Shown: positions 18,649 to 29,225 of the stretch, in pieces
Layout of the letters: every line of letters starts with the position of its first letter
Numbering within the stretch: the first letter of the stretch is position 1
Assembly: GCF_030409755.1 (NCBI RefSeq)
Contig: NZ_JAUFQE010000002.1
Span: 3,635,117-3,699,116 of the forward strand
DNA: 64,000 bases
DNA from: Vibrio lentus
Lineage (GTDB): Bacteria; Pseudomonadota; Gammaproteobacteria; Enterobacterales; Vibrionaceae
Direction of reading: 5' to 3'
Made by a program: the position numbers and the translations under genes
The notes under the pieces: model-generated
Seen by the model: the letters and a program-made list of their open reading frames with translations, nothing else
The model's database searches: none
Told to the model about the DNA's origin: nothing

Positions 18649-19125
18649 ATGTTGAAGAAGTTTGCTTTTCAGATCATTCCAATTCAGATCTTCTTATTCG
18701 TCTTTTGGTTCAAAAATGGCTTTATCGATAAAGTGATGGGCGTGCTACTTGGCTTCATTACACCCGATACCGCTTATTCGGGTGACACTTGGGCTGGCTG
18801 GAAAGGCTATATTGTCGGCACTTGGGATAAGAGCCAAGTCGGTCATGTTTTACTGAGCCCTACGTTCGATTTTATGTTTCCTATTCTGATTGCTTTGCAA
18901 TGTTTACCATTTTTATTGGTACTTCGCTCGGTGATCGCTGGTGAATTCATGGCTGGTAAAGAACGCCCGTGGTTACTCTATGCGGCTTTTTCTTCTCTAT
19001 TCGTGACAAGTTGTATGGCTTTCACTCAAACCATCACTGGCGCAAGCGATGGGCAATATTTGTGGCAGTTTATCGGTTTTAGCATGGTGGCCATTATGTA
19101 CCTGCGTAATGAGCAAGGTAAGTAA
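18649..19125 (+). CDS. Hypothetical inner-membrane protein
   Basis: A 158-residue protein with about four hydrophobic segments (near 5-25, 68-92, 103-125 and 133-150) and no motif I recognise. The ATG at 18649 (MLKKFAFQ) is preferred over the open extension to 18574, because the first hydrophobic helix then starts at the N-terminus. It lies 217 bp downstream of the CadC-like regulator in the same direction, with no clear terminator between them. No function is proposed. Confidence 0.6.
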   Translation: MLKKFAFQIIPIQIFLFVFWFKNGFIDKVMGVLLGFITPDTAYSGDTWAGWKGYIVGTWDKSQVGHVLLSPTFDFMFPILIALQCLPFLLVLRSVIAGEFMAGKERPWLLYAAFSSLFVTSCMAFTQTITGASDGQYLWQFIGFSMVAIMYLRNEQGK

Positions 19126-19133
19126 GCGTTTTT

Positions 19134-19338
19134 AGATGCGAGATAAGGGTAGATAGAAGCGAGTAAACGGGATACGAAGATCAAAAGCCCGTCATTCCCT
19201 AGACTGACGAAGGAAGGAGTAGGGAATCTCTGGGTGTTGTGTTAGGTAGATTCCCTATCACGCTCGTTCCTCGCTGTAGGGAATGACGGTTTTTATCTGC
19301 TTTTGCTTTTCGTCACTCGCTACTCGAATCTCGCATCT
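19134..19338. repeat. Nested palindromic (MITE- or REP-like) element
   Basis: The outer arms AGATGCGAGAT (19134-19144) and ATCTCGCATCT (19328-19338) enclose AGCGAGT (19158-19164) and ACTCGCT (19315-19321). Inside are CCGTCATTCCCTA (19189-19201) and TAGGGAATGACGG (19277-19289), then TAGGGAATCT (19220-19229) and AGATTCCCTA (19248-19257). The whole folds into one long imperfect hairpin. No coding capacity is seen. It fills the gap between the membrane-protein gene and the nptA terminator. Confidence 0.8.
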
Positions 19339-19354
19339 TTGTCTTTCAAAAAAG

Positions 19355-19385
19355 AAAAAGCCCGCAACCTAGGTTGCGGGCTTTG
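19355..19385 (-). terminator. Rho-independent terminator of nptA
   Basis: AAAGCCCGCAACCT and AGGTTGCGGGCTTT form a perfect stem. On the minus strand it is followed by TTTTTCTTTTTTG. Confidence 0.92.
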
Positions 19386-19409
19386 CTATAAGCGATGTTT
19401 GTTTTGCTA

Positions 19410-20555
19410 TTAAGCAGTCAGTGCTAACACGCTACCTGGCAGTACAAGGAATACCGCAACAAGATAACCAGCCACTACAGCTTTGTTTTTCACTGCCATG
19501 TCTGAAATGATATCAGCTGCTTTCACTGGTAGTTCACGTAGGAACGGAATACCAAAGATGAATACCGTTGCCATGATGTTGAACACCAAGTGTACTAGAG
19601 CAATCTGTAGTGCGAATACTGCGAACTCACCAGATACTGCTGTCGCTGCTAATAGCGCGGTAATACACGTACCGATGTTTGCACCCAAAGTGAATGGGTA
19701 AACGTCACGTACTTTAAGAACACCTGAACCAACTAGTGGAACCATCAAGCTTGTTGTCGTTGAAGAAGACTGAACAAGAATAGTAACGATAGAGCCAGAA
19801 GCGATACCGTGGATAGGACCACGACCGATTGCGTTCTTTAGAATCTCACGAGCACGGCCAACCATTAGGCTCTTCATTAGCTTACCCATTACCGTGATAG
19901 CTACGAAGATAGTCGCGATACCTAGAACGATAAGCATAACCCCACCAACAGTGTCGCCAAACGTTGATAGTGGTTCTTTAATCGCACTTACAACAGGCTT
20001 AGTGATTGGCTTGATGAAGTTAAGACCACCCATGCTCATATCACCTGTTGCTAGCATCGGTGATACTAACCAGTGAGAAATTTTCTCTAGAATACCAAAC
20101 GCCATCTCTAGTGGTAGGAAGATAGCAACGGCTAATAGGTTAAAGAAGTCGTGAATCGTCGCACTTGCGAATGCACGTTTGAATTCATCTTTACAACGAA
20201 CATGACCAAGGCTAACTAGCGTATTGGTTACCGTAGTACCAATGTTTGCACCCATGATCATAGGGATTGCTAGCTCAACAGGTAAACCACCGGCCACAAG
20301 GCCAACGATAATTGAAGTAACTGTACTTGATGATTGAATAAGTGCTGTAGCCACTAAGCCAATCATTAAGCCTGCAACTGGGTGGGAAGCAAATTCGAAA
20401 AGAACCTTTGCTTGCTCGCCTGTTGCCCATTTGAAGCCTGTACCAACCATTGAAACTGAAAGTAATAGTAGGTAAAGCATGAATGCCAAGTTAGCCCAGC
20501 GTAGCCAACGAGTTGTGCTCGAGATAGGCGCTGCTGCAGTAGTAGCTTGGTTCAT
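19410..20555 (-). CDS. nptA: Na+/phosphate cotransporter NptA
   Basis: A 381-residue membrane protein of the Na/Pi cotransporter II family with two repeated cores. Each core carries a QSSS motif (ALIQSSSTVTS and ILVQSSSTTTS) near a GANIGT loop, the substrate-binding signature. It imports phosphate using sodium. The start MNQATTAAAP at 20555 follows GGAGAAAA; the frame extends to 20630 without support. The best match is V. cholerae NptA, which also neighbours the NhaR-HlyU locus. No PhoB box was recognised upstream. Confidence 0.9.
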   Translation of the reverse strand: MNQATTAAAPISSTTRWLRWANLAFMLYLLLLSVSMVGTGFKWATGEQAKVLFEFASHPVAGLMIGLVATALIQSSSTVTSIIVGLVAGGLPVELAIPMIMGANIGTTVTNTLVSLGHVRCKDEFKRAFASATIHDFFNLLAVAIFLPLEMAFGILEKISHWLVSPMLATGDMSMGGLNFIKPITKPVVSAIKEPLSTFGDTVGGVMLIVLGIATIFVAITVMGKLMKSLMVGRAREILKNAIGRGPIHGIASGSIVTILVQSSSTTTSLMVPLVGSGVLKVRDVYPFTLGANIGTCITALLAATAVSGEFAVFALQIALVHLVFNIMATVFIFGIPFLRELPVKAADIISDMAVKNKAVVAGYLVAVFLVLPGSVLALTA

Positions 20556-20944
20556 AATGTTTTCTCCATTGGACCGTTTAAGTCTGTGTTTGGTCTGTTT
20601 GTTTAATCTGAGCGTGATGTTAGAGAACAAATATTTCAGTAATATTACATTTTGGTTTAGGTGAGACTTTTTTGTGATGATTTGCTCTTTAAATATTCCA
20701 CTAGCTAATGTGGTTGTTTTAAGTTGCTGTTTTTAATTGGTTTTTAATGATTTCTCTATAGGTGATATAGATCTTAAAAGTTAGAGAAAAATTGAAAATA
20801 ATCGCCCAAATATTACATTATGAAATCACACACTTCGAAAAAATAAGTGGTAATGACGATTTAAGTTAGGTTTTTCCGAGTTTGTTGAGTGGGCGTGTCA
20901 TATTTGATATAAAAGGTTATCAACTCTTTTAATACGGCACACTT
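20556..20944. other. nptA-nhaR divergent intergenic region
   Basis: About 390 bp of A/T-rich DNA with no supported gene. It must hold both promoters. ATATTACATT occurs twice as a direct repeat (20642-20651 and 20810-20819), one near each gene, and could be a regulator site. No PhoB or Fur box is convincing. Confidence 0.4.
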
Positions 20945-21835
20945 ATGTCGCACCTCAACTATAACCATCTTTATTACTTCTGGATGGTTTGCAAACAAGG
21001 CTCTGTTACTAAAGCCGCAGAAGCTCTGTTTTTAACGCCACAAACCGTAACGGGTCAGATAAAAGCGTTAGAAGAACGTATGGATGGCAAGCTAACAAAG
21101 CGTAATGGTCGCAGTGTTGAGCCGACAGAGCTTGGGCAGTTGGTATTTAAGTATGCCGATCGTATGTTTGGCCTGAGCTACGAAATGCTAGATATCGTGA
21201 ATTATAGCCAGCACTCCAATATTCTGTTTGATGTGGGTGTTGCGGATGCACTGTCCAAAAGATTAGTCAGTAAGATATTGATGTCGACTATCCCACCCGA
21301 TAACAGCATTCATTTACGCTGTTTTGAGTCGACCCATGAAATGCTACTCGAGCAACTGTCTCAGCATAAGCTCGATATGATTCTTTCAGACTGCCCTGTC
21401 GATTCAAGCCAAAGCCCAGGCCTTTTCAGTAAAAAACTGGGTGAGAGTGGAATGAGTTTTTTCTGTTCTGGCAAAGTTGAAGGGATTAGTTTTCCCGCTG
21501 TGTTAGAAGAAAGGAAGCTTTTGATCCCTGGAAGTCGAACTTCTATGGGGCGAAAAGTACTGCAATGGTTTGATCGACAAGGTTTAAAACCCGATATTTT
21601 GGGCGAATTTGATGATGTTGCTTTGATGAAAGCTTTTGCGCGTTATCACCATGATGCCATTTTCCTTGCTCCCACTCTTTATATGTCTGAAGTGGAAGAA
21701 GACACCTCTTTGCAACTTTTGTGTGATATTGAAGAGTTAAAAGAAGAGTACTACGTCATATTTGCTGAACGGATGATCCAACATCCAGCAGTAAAAAACG
21801 TATGTGACGCAGATTTTAGTAAATTGTTCGAATGA
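20945..21835 (+). CDS. nhaR: LysR-type regulator NhaR
   Basis: A 296-residue LysR-family protein: N-terminal helix-turn-helix ([41 protein letters not shown]) and a periplasmic-binding-like effector domain. The N-terminus is the characteristic NhaR form. NhaR activates the Na+/H+ antiporter nhaA in response to sodium. nhaA itself is not adjacent; the divergent neighbour is the Na+-coupled transporter nptA, which would be a logical target. hlyU follows about 100 bp later. Confidence 0.88.
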   Translation: MSHLNYNHLYYFWMVCKQGSVTKAAEALFLTPQTVTGQIKALEERMDGKLTKRNGRSVEPTELGQLVFKYADRMFGLSYEMLDIVNYSQHSNILFDVGVADALSKRLVSKILMSTIPPDNSIHLRCFESTHEMLLEQLSQHKLDMILSDCPVDSSQSPGLFSKKLGESGMSFFCSGKVEGISFPAVLEERKLLIPGSRTSMGRKVLQWFDRQGLKPDILGEFDDVALMKAFARYHHDAIFLAPTLYMSEVEEDTSLQLLCDIEELKEEYYVIFAERMIQHPAVKNVCDADFSKLFE

Positions 21836-21936
21836 GTTAGTTTGTTAATGAATTGATATCGATTATCATATCCAAGCAATATGCCGTAAATATTGATTGC
21901 CCGTAGTTGGCGTAATAGGTCGTTGGGAGCCAGACT

Positions 21937-22230
21937 ATGAACTTAAAAGAGATGGAGAAGAACTCGGCGCAGGCCGTTATTCTACTCAAAGCCATGGCCA
22001 ACGAGCGACGTTTACAGATCTTGTGCTTATTGCATGGCACAGAACTGTCGGTCGGGGAGTTATGTGGCAAGTTGGAATTGAGTCAATCAGCGTTATCTCA
22101 GCATCTTGCTTGGTTGAGAAGAGATGGCTTAGTCGAAACTCGTAAAGAAGCTCAGACGGTGTATTACACATTGAGCAGTGAAGAAGTAAAAGCGATGATT
22201 AACCTACTGCATGGTATGTACTGCAAGTAG
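21937..22230 (+). CDS. hlyU: ArsR-family virulence regulator HlyU
   Basis: A 97-residue ArsR/SmtB winged-helix protein nearly identical to Vibrio HlyU. The recognition region ELSQSALSQHLAWLRRDGLV and wing ETRKEAQTVYYTLS are present. HlyU activates haemolysin and RTX toxin genes by displacing H-NS. It lacks the ArsR metal-binding ELCVCD box. The two cysteines linked to redox control in the family are kept (QILCLL near 30 and GMYC near 96). GGGAG lies before the ATG. Position between nhaR and rpsT matches V. cholerae. Confidence 0.95.
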   Translation: MNLKEMEKNSAQAVILLKAMANERRLQILCLLHGTELSVGELCGKLELSQSALSQHLAWLRRDGLVETRKEAQTVYYTLSSEEVKAMINLLHGMYCK

Positions 22231-22382
22231 CTTATTGCTGGTGGATTAGCTCATTTCCTATCAGAAATAAGATAGGCACAAGGAAGTGTCGCTATTTATT
22301 AGTGAGGCTTAAGAACCATTATTAGCTAGGCTTAAACAGCTATTAGTAAGACTTCGAGATGTGTTCGCCAAATTTCAGATAT

Positions 22383-22410
22383 AAAAAAACCGGCCGAGGC
22401 CGGTTTTTTT
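22383..22410. terminator. Bidirectional terminator between hlyU and rpsT
   Basis: AAAAAAACCGGCC-GA-GGCCGGTTTTTTT serves both convergent genes. Confidence 0.9.
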
Positions 22411-22436
22411 CGTTTTGCGTTGTAATCAAATTTCTA

Positions 22437-22697
22437 TTAAAGAGCTTTGATTGCAGCAGCGAAACGAGACTTATGACGTGCAGCTTTATTCTTATGAATA
22501 AGGCCTTTAGTCGCCATGCGGTCTAGAAGAGGTGTAACTTCTACAAGAGCAGCAGTTGCAGCTTCTTTATTGCCAGCTTCAATAGCTGCAATAGTTTTTT
22601 TCATGTAAGTGCGCATCATAGAACGACGGCTAGCATTGTGCTGGCGACGTTTCTCAGCTTGGATAGCGCGCTTCTTAGCAGATTTACTGTTTGCCAA
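22437..22697 (-). CDS. rpsT: 30S ribosomal protein S20 (TTG start)
   Basis: The 86-residue basic protein [20 protein letters not shown]... is S20, which binds the 5' domain of 16S rRNA. The start codon is TTG at 22697, preceded by GGGAG at seven bases. E. coli rpsT also uses UUG, and this weak start is tied to autogenous translational control. It is monocistronic, with its own terminator, and divergent from murJ. Confidence 0.97.
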   Translation of the reverse strand: MANSKSAKKRAIQAEKRRQHNASRRSMMRTYMKKTIAAIEAGNKEAATAALVEVTPLLDRMATKGLIHKNKAARHKSRFAAAIKAL

Positions 22698-22947
22698 GGT
22701 CTAACTCCCAAAAACTTAGTTCGGTGACAATTTAAGGGCGAGGACTATCCCTCATAGGCGCTTAATTGTCAAATGATTTGTGCAAAAACCAATCTCAGCC
22801 AAACAAATTTTGGTATGGAAAGGTCATCGCGGTTAAGATGGCGGGGATTCTAACAGCATTTTTAGACCAATGCTAATAATTATGCTTCTTAGGATAGGAT
22901 AGTATTTATCCTTGATTGAAAGTAATCAACCAGTGTCAGAGGTTTGT

Positions 22948-24510
22948 GTGAGTAAACGACTATTAAAGTCAGGGCTGATTGTCAGTGTAATGACTTTTGT
23001 TTCCCGTGTCTTGGGGCTAGTACGTGATGTCGTAGTAGCAAACTTAATGGGGGCAGGAGCAAGTGCAGACGTATTTTTCTTCGCCAATAAAATTCCTAAT
23101 TTTTTACGTCGGCTGTTTGCCGAAGGTGCTTTTTCTCAAGCCTTTGTACCAGTATTAACGGAATATCACGCCGCAGGTGATAAAGATAAAACTCGAGACT
23201 TGATAGCAAAGGTGTCCGGTACTCTTGGGGTATTGGTTTCTATTGTTACGGTGCTTGGGGTATTAGGCTCTGGGGTTATCACCGCAATGTTCGGTGCGGG
23301 TTGGTTTATTGATTGGCTTAATGACGGCCCCTCGGCGCCTAAGTTTGAACTCGCCAGCCTAATGCTGAAAATTACTTTTCCTTATTTATGGTTCATTACG
23401 TTTGTCGCTTTATCAGGTGCAATCCTTAATACCATGGGCAAATTTGCGGTTTCGTCATTTACGCCTGTGTTCTTGAACGTAATGATCATTGCTTGTGCTT
23501 GGTTTCTTGCTCCTAATTTAGAACAACCTGAAATTGGTTTATCCATCGGCGTTTTTCTTGGAGGCTTAGTTCAATTCCTGTTCCAAATGCCTTTCTTGAT
23601 TAAAGCGGGAGTACTGGTTAAGCCTAAATGGGGTTGGAGAGATCCGGGCGTGGTTAAGATCCGCACGTTAATGATCCCTGCTTTGTTTGGTGTCTCAGTG
23701 AGTCAAATCAACTTGTTGTTCGATACCTTTATTGCCAGCTTTCTAGCAACGGGCTCTATCAGTTGGTTGTATTACTCGGATCGACTATTAGAATTCCCAC
23801 TCGGTTTGTTTGGTATCGCCATTGCGACGGTTATTCTTCCTGCTTTATCCCGTAAGCACGTTGATGCCGAAGGTGAAGGGTTTGCTCATACCATGGACTG
23901 GGGGGTGCGCATGGTACTGCTGCTCGGCATTCCTGCGATGTTCGGCCTTATTGTGTTAGCAAAACCGATGCTGATGGTGCTGTTTATGCGCGGAGAGTTT
24001 TCTCCCCATGATGTTAATCAGGCTTCCATGTCTTTAGTGGCGTACGCTTCAGGTTTGCTGAATTTCATGCTTATTAAAGTATTGGCTCCCGGCTATTACT
24101 CTCGTCAAGACACTAAAACACCAGTTAAGTACGGCATCATTGCGATGGTGACTAACATGGTGTTCAACGCAATCTTCGCTTATTTCTATGGTTATGTTGG
24201 TTTGGCAATCGCAACGGCGTTGTCTGCGTTCGTGAACATGACTCTGCTTTATCGTGGTTTGCATCTAGCGGGTGTTTATCGTTTAACCAAGACTACATTG
24301 TTGTTTAGCCTTAAATTATTGATCTCAGGTACGGTAATGATTGGCGTGATTTTATGGCAGCTAGACAATATGCAATTGTGGCTTGATTGGGGCTTTAACC
24401 AAAGAGCGTTGACACTAACAGGGTTGATCGCACTTGGCGCCTTTGCTTATATTGTGTCGATACTGGTTTTAGGTATCCGAGTAAAACATTTAAAAGCAGC
24501 GACAGATTAA
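22948..24510 (+). CDS. murJ: Lipid II flippase MurJ (MviN)
   Basis: Flips lipid II across the inner membrane for peptidoglycan synthesis. It is a MOP-superfamily protein with about 14 membrane helices. The N-terminus LLKSGLIVSVMTFVSRVLGLVRD and the segment ADVFFFANKIPNFLRRLFAEGAFSQAF are characteristic. The start is GTG 22948 (SKRLLKSG), with CAGAGG five bases upstream; a TTG frame from 22912 is less likely. That gives 520 residues. ribF follows, as in V. cholerae. Confidence 0.93.
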   Translation: MSKRLLKSGLIVSVMTFVSRVLGLVRDVVVANLMGAGASADVFFFANKIPNFLRRLFAEGAFSQAFVPVLTEYHAAGDKDKTRDLIAKVSGTLGVLVSIVTVLGVLGSGVITAMFGAGWFIDWLNDGPSAPKFELASLMLKITFPYLWFITFVALSGAILNTMGKFAVSSFTPVFLNVMIIACAWFLAPNLEQPEIGLSIGVFLGGLVQFLFQMPFLIKAGVLVKPKWGWRDPGVVKIRTLMIPALFGVSVSQINLLFDTFIASFLATGSISWLYYSDRLLEFPLGLFGIAIATVILPALSRKHVDAEGEGFAHTMDWGVRMVLLLGIPAMFGLIVLAKPMLMVLFMRGEFSPHDVNQASMSLVAYASGLLNFMLIKVLAPGYYSRQDTKTPVKYGIIAMVTNMVFNAIFAYFYGYVGLAIATALSAFVNMTLLYRGLHLAGVYRLTKTTLLFSLKLLISGTVMIGVILWQLDNMQLWLDWGFNQRALTLTGLIALGAFAYIVSILVLGIRVKHLKAATD

Positions 24511-24580
24511 TACTGATTAGTATATAATCCGTCGGTTTCACACAATAAATGATGCAAATAACAGGTTTTAGCTGATCACA

Positions 24581-25516
24581 ATGGAACTGATCCGAGGTAT
24601 ACACAATATTAAAGCGCAGCATCATAGCTGTGTATTAACCATAGGTAACTTCGATGGTGTTCATTTAGGGCATCAAGAGGTTCTGAGTCAGGTTTCTAAA
24701 CAAGCTGCAGCATTAGGGCTCCCTTCTGTTGTCATGACGTTTGAGCCGCAACCTATGGAGTTGTTTGCCAAAGGTAAAGCACCAGCACGTTTAACTCGCT
24801 TACGAGATAAATACGTGCAACTGAGTAAGCTAGATATCAGTCGTTTATTGTGTGTGAATTTTAATCAGTATTTTGCAAGCTTGTCGGCGGAAGCGTTCAT
24901 TAAAGACCTTTTGGTTGATAAGCTTGGCGTGAAATTCTTGGTTGTCGGTGACGATTTTTGCTTCGGTAAGGGTCGTACTGGTAATTTCGCTATGCTTCAA
25001 GAAGCGGGCGAGAAGTATGGTTTTGAGGTGGTGAGCACCCAGAGCTATTGCTTAAACCAATTACGAGTAAGCAGTACTGAGATACGAAATGCGTTAGCGG
25101 CCAATGACTTGGCTTCTAGTGCTACCATGCTAGGGCGTGACTACAGTATCAGTGGTCGTGTTTCTCATGGTCGTAAACTAGGGAGAACTATCGGTTTCCC
25201 TACCGCTAATATTCCATTAAAGCGTTGTGTGTCTCCTGTTTCGGGAGTGTATGTTGTTGAAGCATTAGATATCGACGGTGTGCCTGTCGGTGGTGTTGCT
25301 AATATTGGACAACGACCAACGGTTAATGGTGTAAGGCAGCAATTAGAAGTGCATTTTTTTGACTTTAAAGCCAATTTATATGGTAAACAGTTAGAAGTAC
25401 GACTTTTGCACAAACTGCGCGACGAGATAAAATTTGAATCGTTCGACGCATTAAAGAATCAAATAGAATTGGATGCTGAAGCCGCAAGGGTGTGGCTGCT
25501 TCAGCTAAAGAATTAG
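24581..25516 (+). CDS. ribF: Bifunctional riboflavin kinase / FAD synthetase
   Basis: Makes FMN and then FAD. The N-terminal adenylyltransferase carries TIGNFDGVHLGHQ (near 22-34), the HxGH nucleotide site. The C-terminal riboflavin kinase carries GRVSHGRKLGRTIGFPTANI (near 194-213). The 311 residues equal the family norm. It lies in the conserved ribF-ileS-lspA-fkpB-ispH cluster, 63 bp before ileS. Confidence 0.96.
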   Translation: MELIRGIHNIKAQHHSCVLTIGNFDGVHLGHQEVLSQVSKQAAALGLPSVVMTFEPQPMELFAKGKAPARLTRLRDKYVQLSKLDISRLLCVNFNQYFASLSAEAFIKDLLVDKLGVKFLVVGDDFCFGKGRTGNFAMLQEAGEKYGFEVVSTQSYCLNQLRVSSTEIRNALAANDLASSATMLGRDYSISGRVSHGRKLGRTIGFPTANIPLKRCVSPVSGVYVVEALDIDGVPVGGVANIGQRPTVNGVRQQLEVHFFDFKANLYGKQLEVRLLHKLRDEIKFESFDALKNQIELDAEAARVWLLQLKN

Positions 25517-25579
25517 TCGGATGATTCCACCGATTAACATAATGTCTAACTTCGCCCAATATAACGGAATTAAGAATCG

Positions 25580-28438
25580 ATGAGTGATTATAAAGATACC
25601 CTGAACTTACCAGAAACAGGGTTCCCAATGCGTGGCAATCTGGCAAATCGTGAACCAGAAATGCTTAAGCGTTGGTACAAAGAAGACCTTTACGGTGAAA
25701 TCCGTAAGGCAAAGAAAGGTAAAAAATCTTTCGTGCTGCATGACGGCCCTCCATACGCGAACGGCGACATTCACATTGGCCACGCGCTGAACAAGATTCT
25801 TAAAGACATTATTATCAAATCTAAGACCCTTTCTGGTTTTGATGCACCGTACATCCCAGGTTGGGACTGTCACGGTCTTCCAATCGAGTTGATGGTTGAG
25901 AAGAAGAAAGGTAAGCCTGGTCAGAAGATTTCGGCTGCTGAATTCCGCGAAGAATGTCGTAAGTACGCTGCGGGTCAAGTTGAAGGTCAGAAAGAGAGCT
26001 TCAAACGTCTTGGTATCATGGGCGAGTGGGACAAACCTTACCGCACTATGGATTTCGGCACAGAAGCGAACATCATTCGTTCTCTAGGTAAAATCGCAGA
26101 CAAAGGTCACCTACTTAAAGGTTTCAAACCTGTTCACTGGTGTACTGACTGTGGTTCTGCTCTGGCTGAAGCTGAAGTTGAATACAAAGATAAAGTTTCT
26201 CCATCTATCGATGTGAAATTTTCTGCAGCTGACGAAGCGGCTCTACTAGAGAAATTTACTCTAGCGGAAGGCCACGCTGGTCAAGGCGAAATCTCTATCG
26301 TTATCTGGACGACAACACCATGGACTCTGCCTGCTAACCGCGCAGTATGTCTACGTGATGATCTTGAATACGTATTGATCCAAGTTGAAGCGAATGGCGA
26401 ACAGCCTGCTCAACGTATTATTGTTGCTTCTGAACTAGCAAAAGACGTAATGGATCGTGCGGGTATCGAGCGTTTCCATAACCTTGGTTTTGCGACTGGT
26501 GCTGATCTTGAGCTTTCTCAGTTCAACCATCCGTTCTACAACTTTACGGTTCCTGCTGTTCTTGGCGATCACGTAACAACTGATTCTGGTACTGGTGTGG
26601 TTCATACCGCTCCTGGTCACGGTCAAGAGGATTTCGTGGTTGGTAAGAAATACAACCTAGAAATCGCTAACCCAGTAGGCTCTAACGGCGTTTACCTGCC
26701 AGACACTGAGCTTTTTGCTGGTCAGCATGTATTCAAAGCGAACGATTCTGTTTTAGACGTTCTAAAAGAGAAAGGTGCACTATTGCATCACCACGCTTAC
26801 GAGCACAGCTACCCACATTGTTGGAGACACAAAACTCCAATCATCTTCCGTGCAACACCACAATGGTTCATCTCTATGGATCAAGCTGGCCTACGTGCAA
26901 AAGCACTAGAGTCAACGAAGAGTGTTGAATGGATGCCAGAATGGGGTCAAAGCCGTATCGAAGGTATGATCGAAGGTCGCCCTGAGTGGTGTATCTCTCG
27001 TCAACGTACTTGGGGTGTGCCAATTGCTCTGTTCGTTCATAAAGAAACATCAGAACTTCACCCAGATAGCCCAGCACTTATTGAAAAAGTAGCGAAGCTT
27101 GTGGAAGAAAAAGGCATTCAAGCTTGGTGGGATGTAGATGCTGCTGAACTGATGGGTGCTGAAGACGCTGACAAATACGAGAAAGTACTTGATACGCTAG
27201 ACGTATGGTTCGACTCAGGTGTAACGCACTTCTCTGTTGTGGATTCTCGTGAAGAGTACAACTTCCCGAATGAAGAAAGAACGCACAGTGCTGATCTTTA
27301 CCTTGAAGGTTCTGACCAACACCGTGGCTGGTTCCAGTCTTCTTTGATTTCATCTATCGCGATGAAAGACGAAGCACCATACAAGCAAGTGCTAACGCAC
27401 GGTTTCGTGGTTGATGGTAACGGCCGTAAGATGTCTAAATCTATCGGTAACGTTGTTGCTCCTAAAGATGTAACGAACAAGCTAGGCGCCGATATTCTAC
27501 GTCTATGGGTTGCTTCTACGGATTACACTAACGAAGTTGCGGTTTCTGACGAGATCCTTAAGCGTTCTGCTGATGCATACCGTCGTATTCGTAACACGGC
27601 TCGTTTCTTCCTAGCGAACTTGAACGGTTTCAACCCTGAAACTGACCTAGTTCCTGCTGAAGAAATGGTAGCACTTGATCGCTGGGCTGTTGGCCGTGCT
27701 CAAGCTGCACAAGAAGAGATCGTTAAAGCATACGGTGAGTACAACACTCACGGTGTAACTCAACGTCTAATGCAGTTCTGTTCTATCGAAATGGGTTCTT
27801 TCTACCTAGACGTAATTAAAGACCGTCAGTACACAGCGAAACAGGGCAGCCATGCTCAACGTAGCTGTCAAACGGCGCTTTACTACATCGTAGAAGCTCT
27901 AGTTCGTTGGATGGCTCCTATCATGTCGTTTACTGCAGATGAGATCTGGAACGAGATGCCTGGCGAGCGCGACACGTTTGTATTCACAGGCGAGTGGTTC
28001 GAAGGCCTATTTGGTCTTGCTGACGACGAAGAGCTAAGCAACGAATTCTGGACTGAAATCCAGTCAGTTCGTGGCGCAGTGAACAAGCTTCTTGAAGATG
28101 CTCGTAAAGAGAAAACAATCGGTGGTGCACTGCAGGCTGAAGTTACTCTATACGCTGACGATGCACTAGCGGCTAAAATCAACAAGCTAGAAGATGAGCT
28201 ACGTTTCGTACTTATCACTTCTGCTGCGGTTGTTAAGCCACTTAGCGATAAGTCTGATACAGCTCAAGCGACAGACGTTGAAGGTCTATACGTTGAAGTT
28301 GCAGCAACTGAAGCTGAGAAGTGTGACCGTTGCTGGCACCACACTCCAGATGTAGGCACAATTGAAGGTCACGAGAAAATTTGTGGTCGTTGTGTGTCGA
28401 ACATTGACGGTGAAGGCGAAGTGCGTAAGTTCGCATAA
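25580..28438 (+). CDS. ileS: Isoleucyl-tRNA synthetase
   Basis: Class I synthetase of 952 residues that charges and edits tRNA-Ile. HIGH is seen in [22 protein letters not shown] in [12 protein letters not shown], and the CP1 editing domain in [13 protein letters not shown] and [17 protein letters not shown]-terminal zinc site uses CDRCWHH and CGRCVSN. Codon use is highly biased towards abundant tRNAs. The start is ATG 25580; AAGAATCG just before is a modest ribosome site. Confidence 0.97.
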   Translation: MSDYKDTLNLPETGFPMRGNLANREPEMLKRWYKEDLYGEIRKAKKGKKSFVLHDGPPYANGDIHIGHALNKILKDIIIKSKTLSGFDAPYIPGWDCHGLPIELMVEKKKGKPGQKISAAEFREECRKYAAGQVEGQKESFKRLGIMGEWDKPYRTMDFGTEANIIRSLGKIADKGHLLKGFKPVHWCTDCGSALAEAEVEYKDKVSPSIDVKFSAADEAALLEKFTLAEGHAGQGEISIVIWTTTPWTLPANRAVCLRDDLEYVLIQVEANGEQPAQRIIVASELAKDVMDRAGIERFHNLGFATGADLELSQFNHPFYNFTVPAVLGDHVTTDSGTGVVHTAPGHGQEDFVVGKKYNLEIANPVGSNGVYLPDTELFAGQHVFKANDSVLDVLKEKGALLHHHAYEHSYPHCWRHKTPIIFRATPQWFISMDQAGLRAKALESTKSVEWMPEWGQSRIEGMIEGRPEWCISRQRTWGVPIALFVHKETSELHPDSPALIEKVAKLVEEKGIQAWWDVDAAELMGAEDADKYEKVLDTLDVWFDSGVTHFSVVDSREEYNFPNEERTHSADLYLEGSDQHRGWFQSSLISSIAMKDEAPYKQVLTHGFVVDGNGRKMSKSIGNVVAPKDVTNKLGADILRLWVASTDYTNEVAVSDEILKRSADAYRRIRNTARFFLANLNGFNPETDLVPAEEMVALDRWAVGRAQAAQEEIVKAYGEYNTHGVTQRLMQFCSIEMGSFYLDVIKDRQYTAKQGSHAQRSCQTALYYIVEALVRWMAPIMSFTADEIWNEMPGERDTFVFTGEWFEGLFGLADDEELSNEFWTEIQSVRGAVNKLLEDARKEKTIGGALQAEVTLYADDALAAKINKLEDELRFVLITSAAVVKPLSDKSDTAQATDVEGLYVEVAATEAEKCDRCWHHTPDVGTIEGHEKICGRCVSNIDGEGEVRKFA

Positions 28439-28474
28439 CGACTCAGAGAAAGACTGAACTTTTTGTAAAAATCA

Positions 28475-28502
28475 TAGCCCCAGTATCAACTGGGGTTATT
28501 TT
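28475..28502 (+). terminator. Terminator or attenuator between ileS and lspA
   Basis: AGCCCCAGT-ATCA-ACTGGGGTT followed by ATTTTTAA. Confidence 0.75.
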
Positions 28503-28599
28503 TAATTATAGGAAATGTGTTTAACCAAGCTGACTTCTCGTGTTCATTCTTGAGAGTGGATAATGAGATGATTTGACTGAGTAGATACTAGGAATAGAA

Positions 28600-29100
28600 A
28601 TGAGTGAAGTTTCGTTAAAACAATCTGGTGTTCGTTGGTTATGGCTGGCTTTGCTGGTGTTCCTTGCTGATATCGGCATCAAACTCTTTGTCATGGACAA
28701 CATGGGTTATGGCTGGGCAAACCGTATTGAGGTGTTGCCATTCTTTAACTTTTTGTATGTTCATAACTATGGTGCGGCATTTAGCTTTCTGAGTGATCAG
28801 AGCGGCTGGCAGCGTTGGTTATTTACGGGTATCGCATTTGCGGTAACGGGTATGCTGACATACTGGATGAGTAAACTACCTGCTGCAGAAAAGTGGAATA
28901 ACATTGCTTATGCGATCATCATTGGTGGCGCGGTAGGTAACGTGTTCGACCGTGTTGTACATGGTTTTGTGGTTGATTACCTAGACTTCTACTGGGGTAC
29001 TTACCATTGGCCTGCATTCAACTTGGCTGATATGGGGATCTGTATCGGTGCTGCGATGATCATCTTGGATGGCTTCCGCAAGAAAGATGAAAGCAAATAG
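28600..29100 (+). CDS. lspA: Lipoprotein signal peptidase (signal peptidase II)
   Basis: Cleaves the signal peptide of diacylated prolipoproteins in the inner membrane, working after Lgt. A 166-residue protein with four membrane helices. The two catalytic aspartates are in [10 protein letters not shown] and FNLADMGI. It lies in the usual ileS-lspA-fkpB order. Confidence 0.97.
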   Translation: MSEVSLKQSGVRWLWLALLVFLADIGIKLFVMDNMGYGWANRIEVLPFFNFLYVHNYGAAFSFLSDQSGWQRWLFTGIAFAVTGMLTYWMSKLPAAEKWNNIAYAIIIGGAVGNVFDRVVHGFVVDYLDFYWGTYHWPAFNLADMGICIGAAMIILDGFRKKDESK

Positions 29101-29189
29101 GCTACTCAAGCATTAATGAGTATTAAGTAAATCGCTTTGAAATAGATTGCCCTAAAGTCAGTCTATGACTCACAGAATAGAATAGCCCT

Positions 29190-29225
29190 AAGCGCTGTCG
29201 GTTGATTCCGACGGCGCTTTTTTTT
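29190..29225 (+). terminator. Rho-independent terminator between lspA and fkpB
   Basis: AAGCGC-T-GTCGG pairs with CCGAC-G-GCGCTT, followed by TTTTTTT. Confidence 0.88.

Noticed and set aside
21850..21880. Fur box upstream of hlyU (GATATCGATTATCATATC)
   Set aside because: Only about 12 of 19 positions fit the consensus, which is common in A/T-rich DNA.
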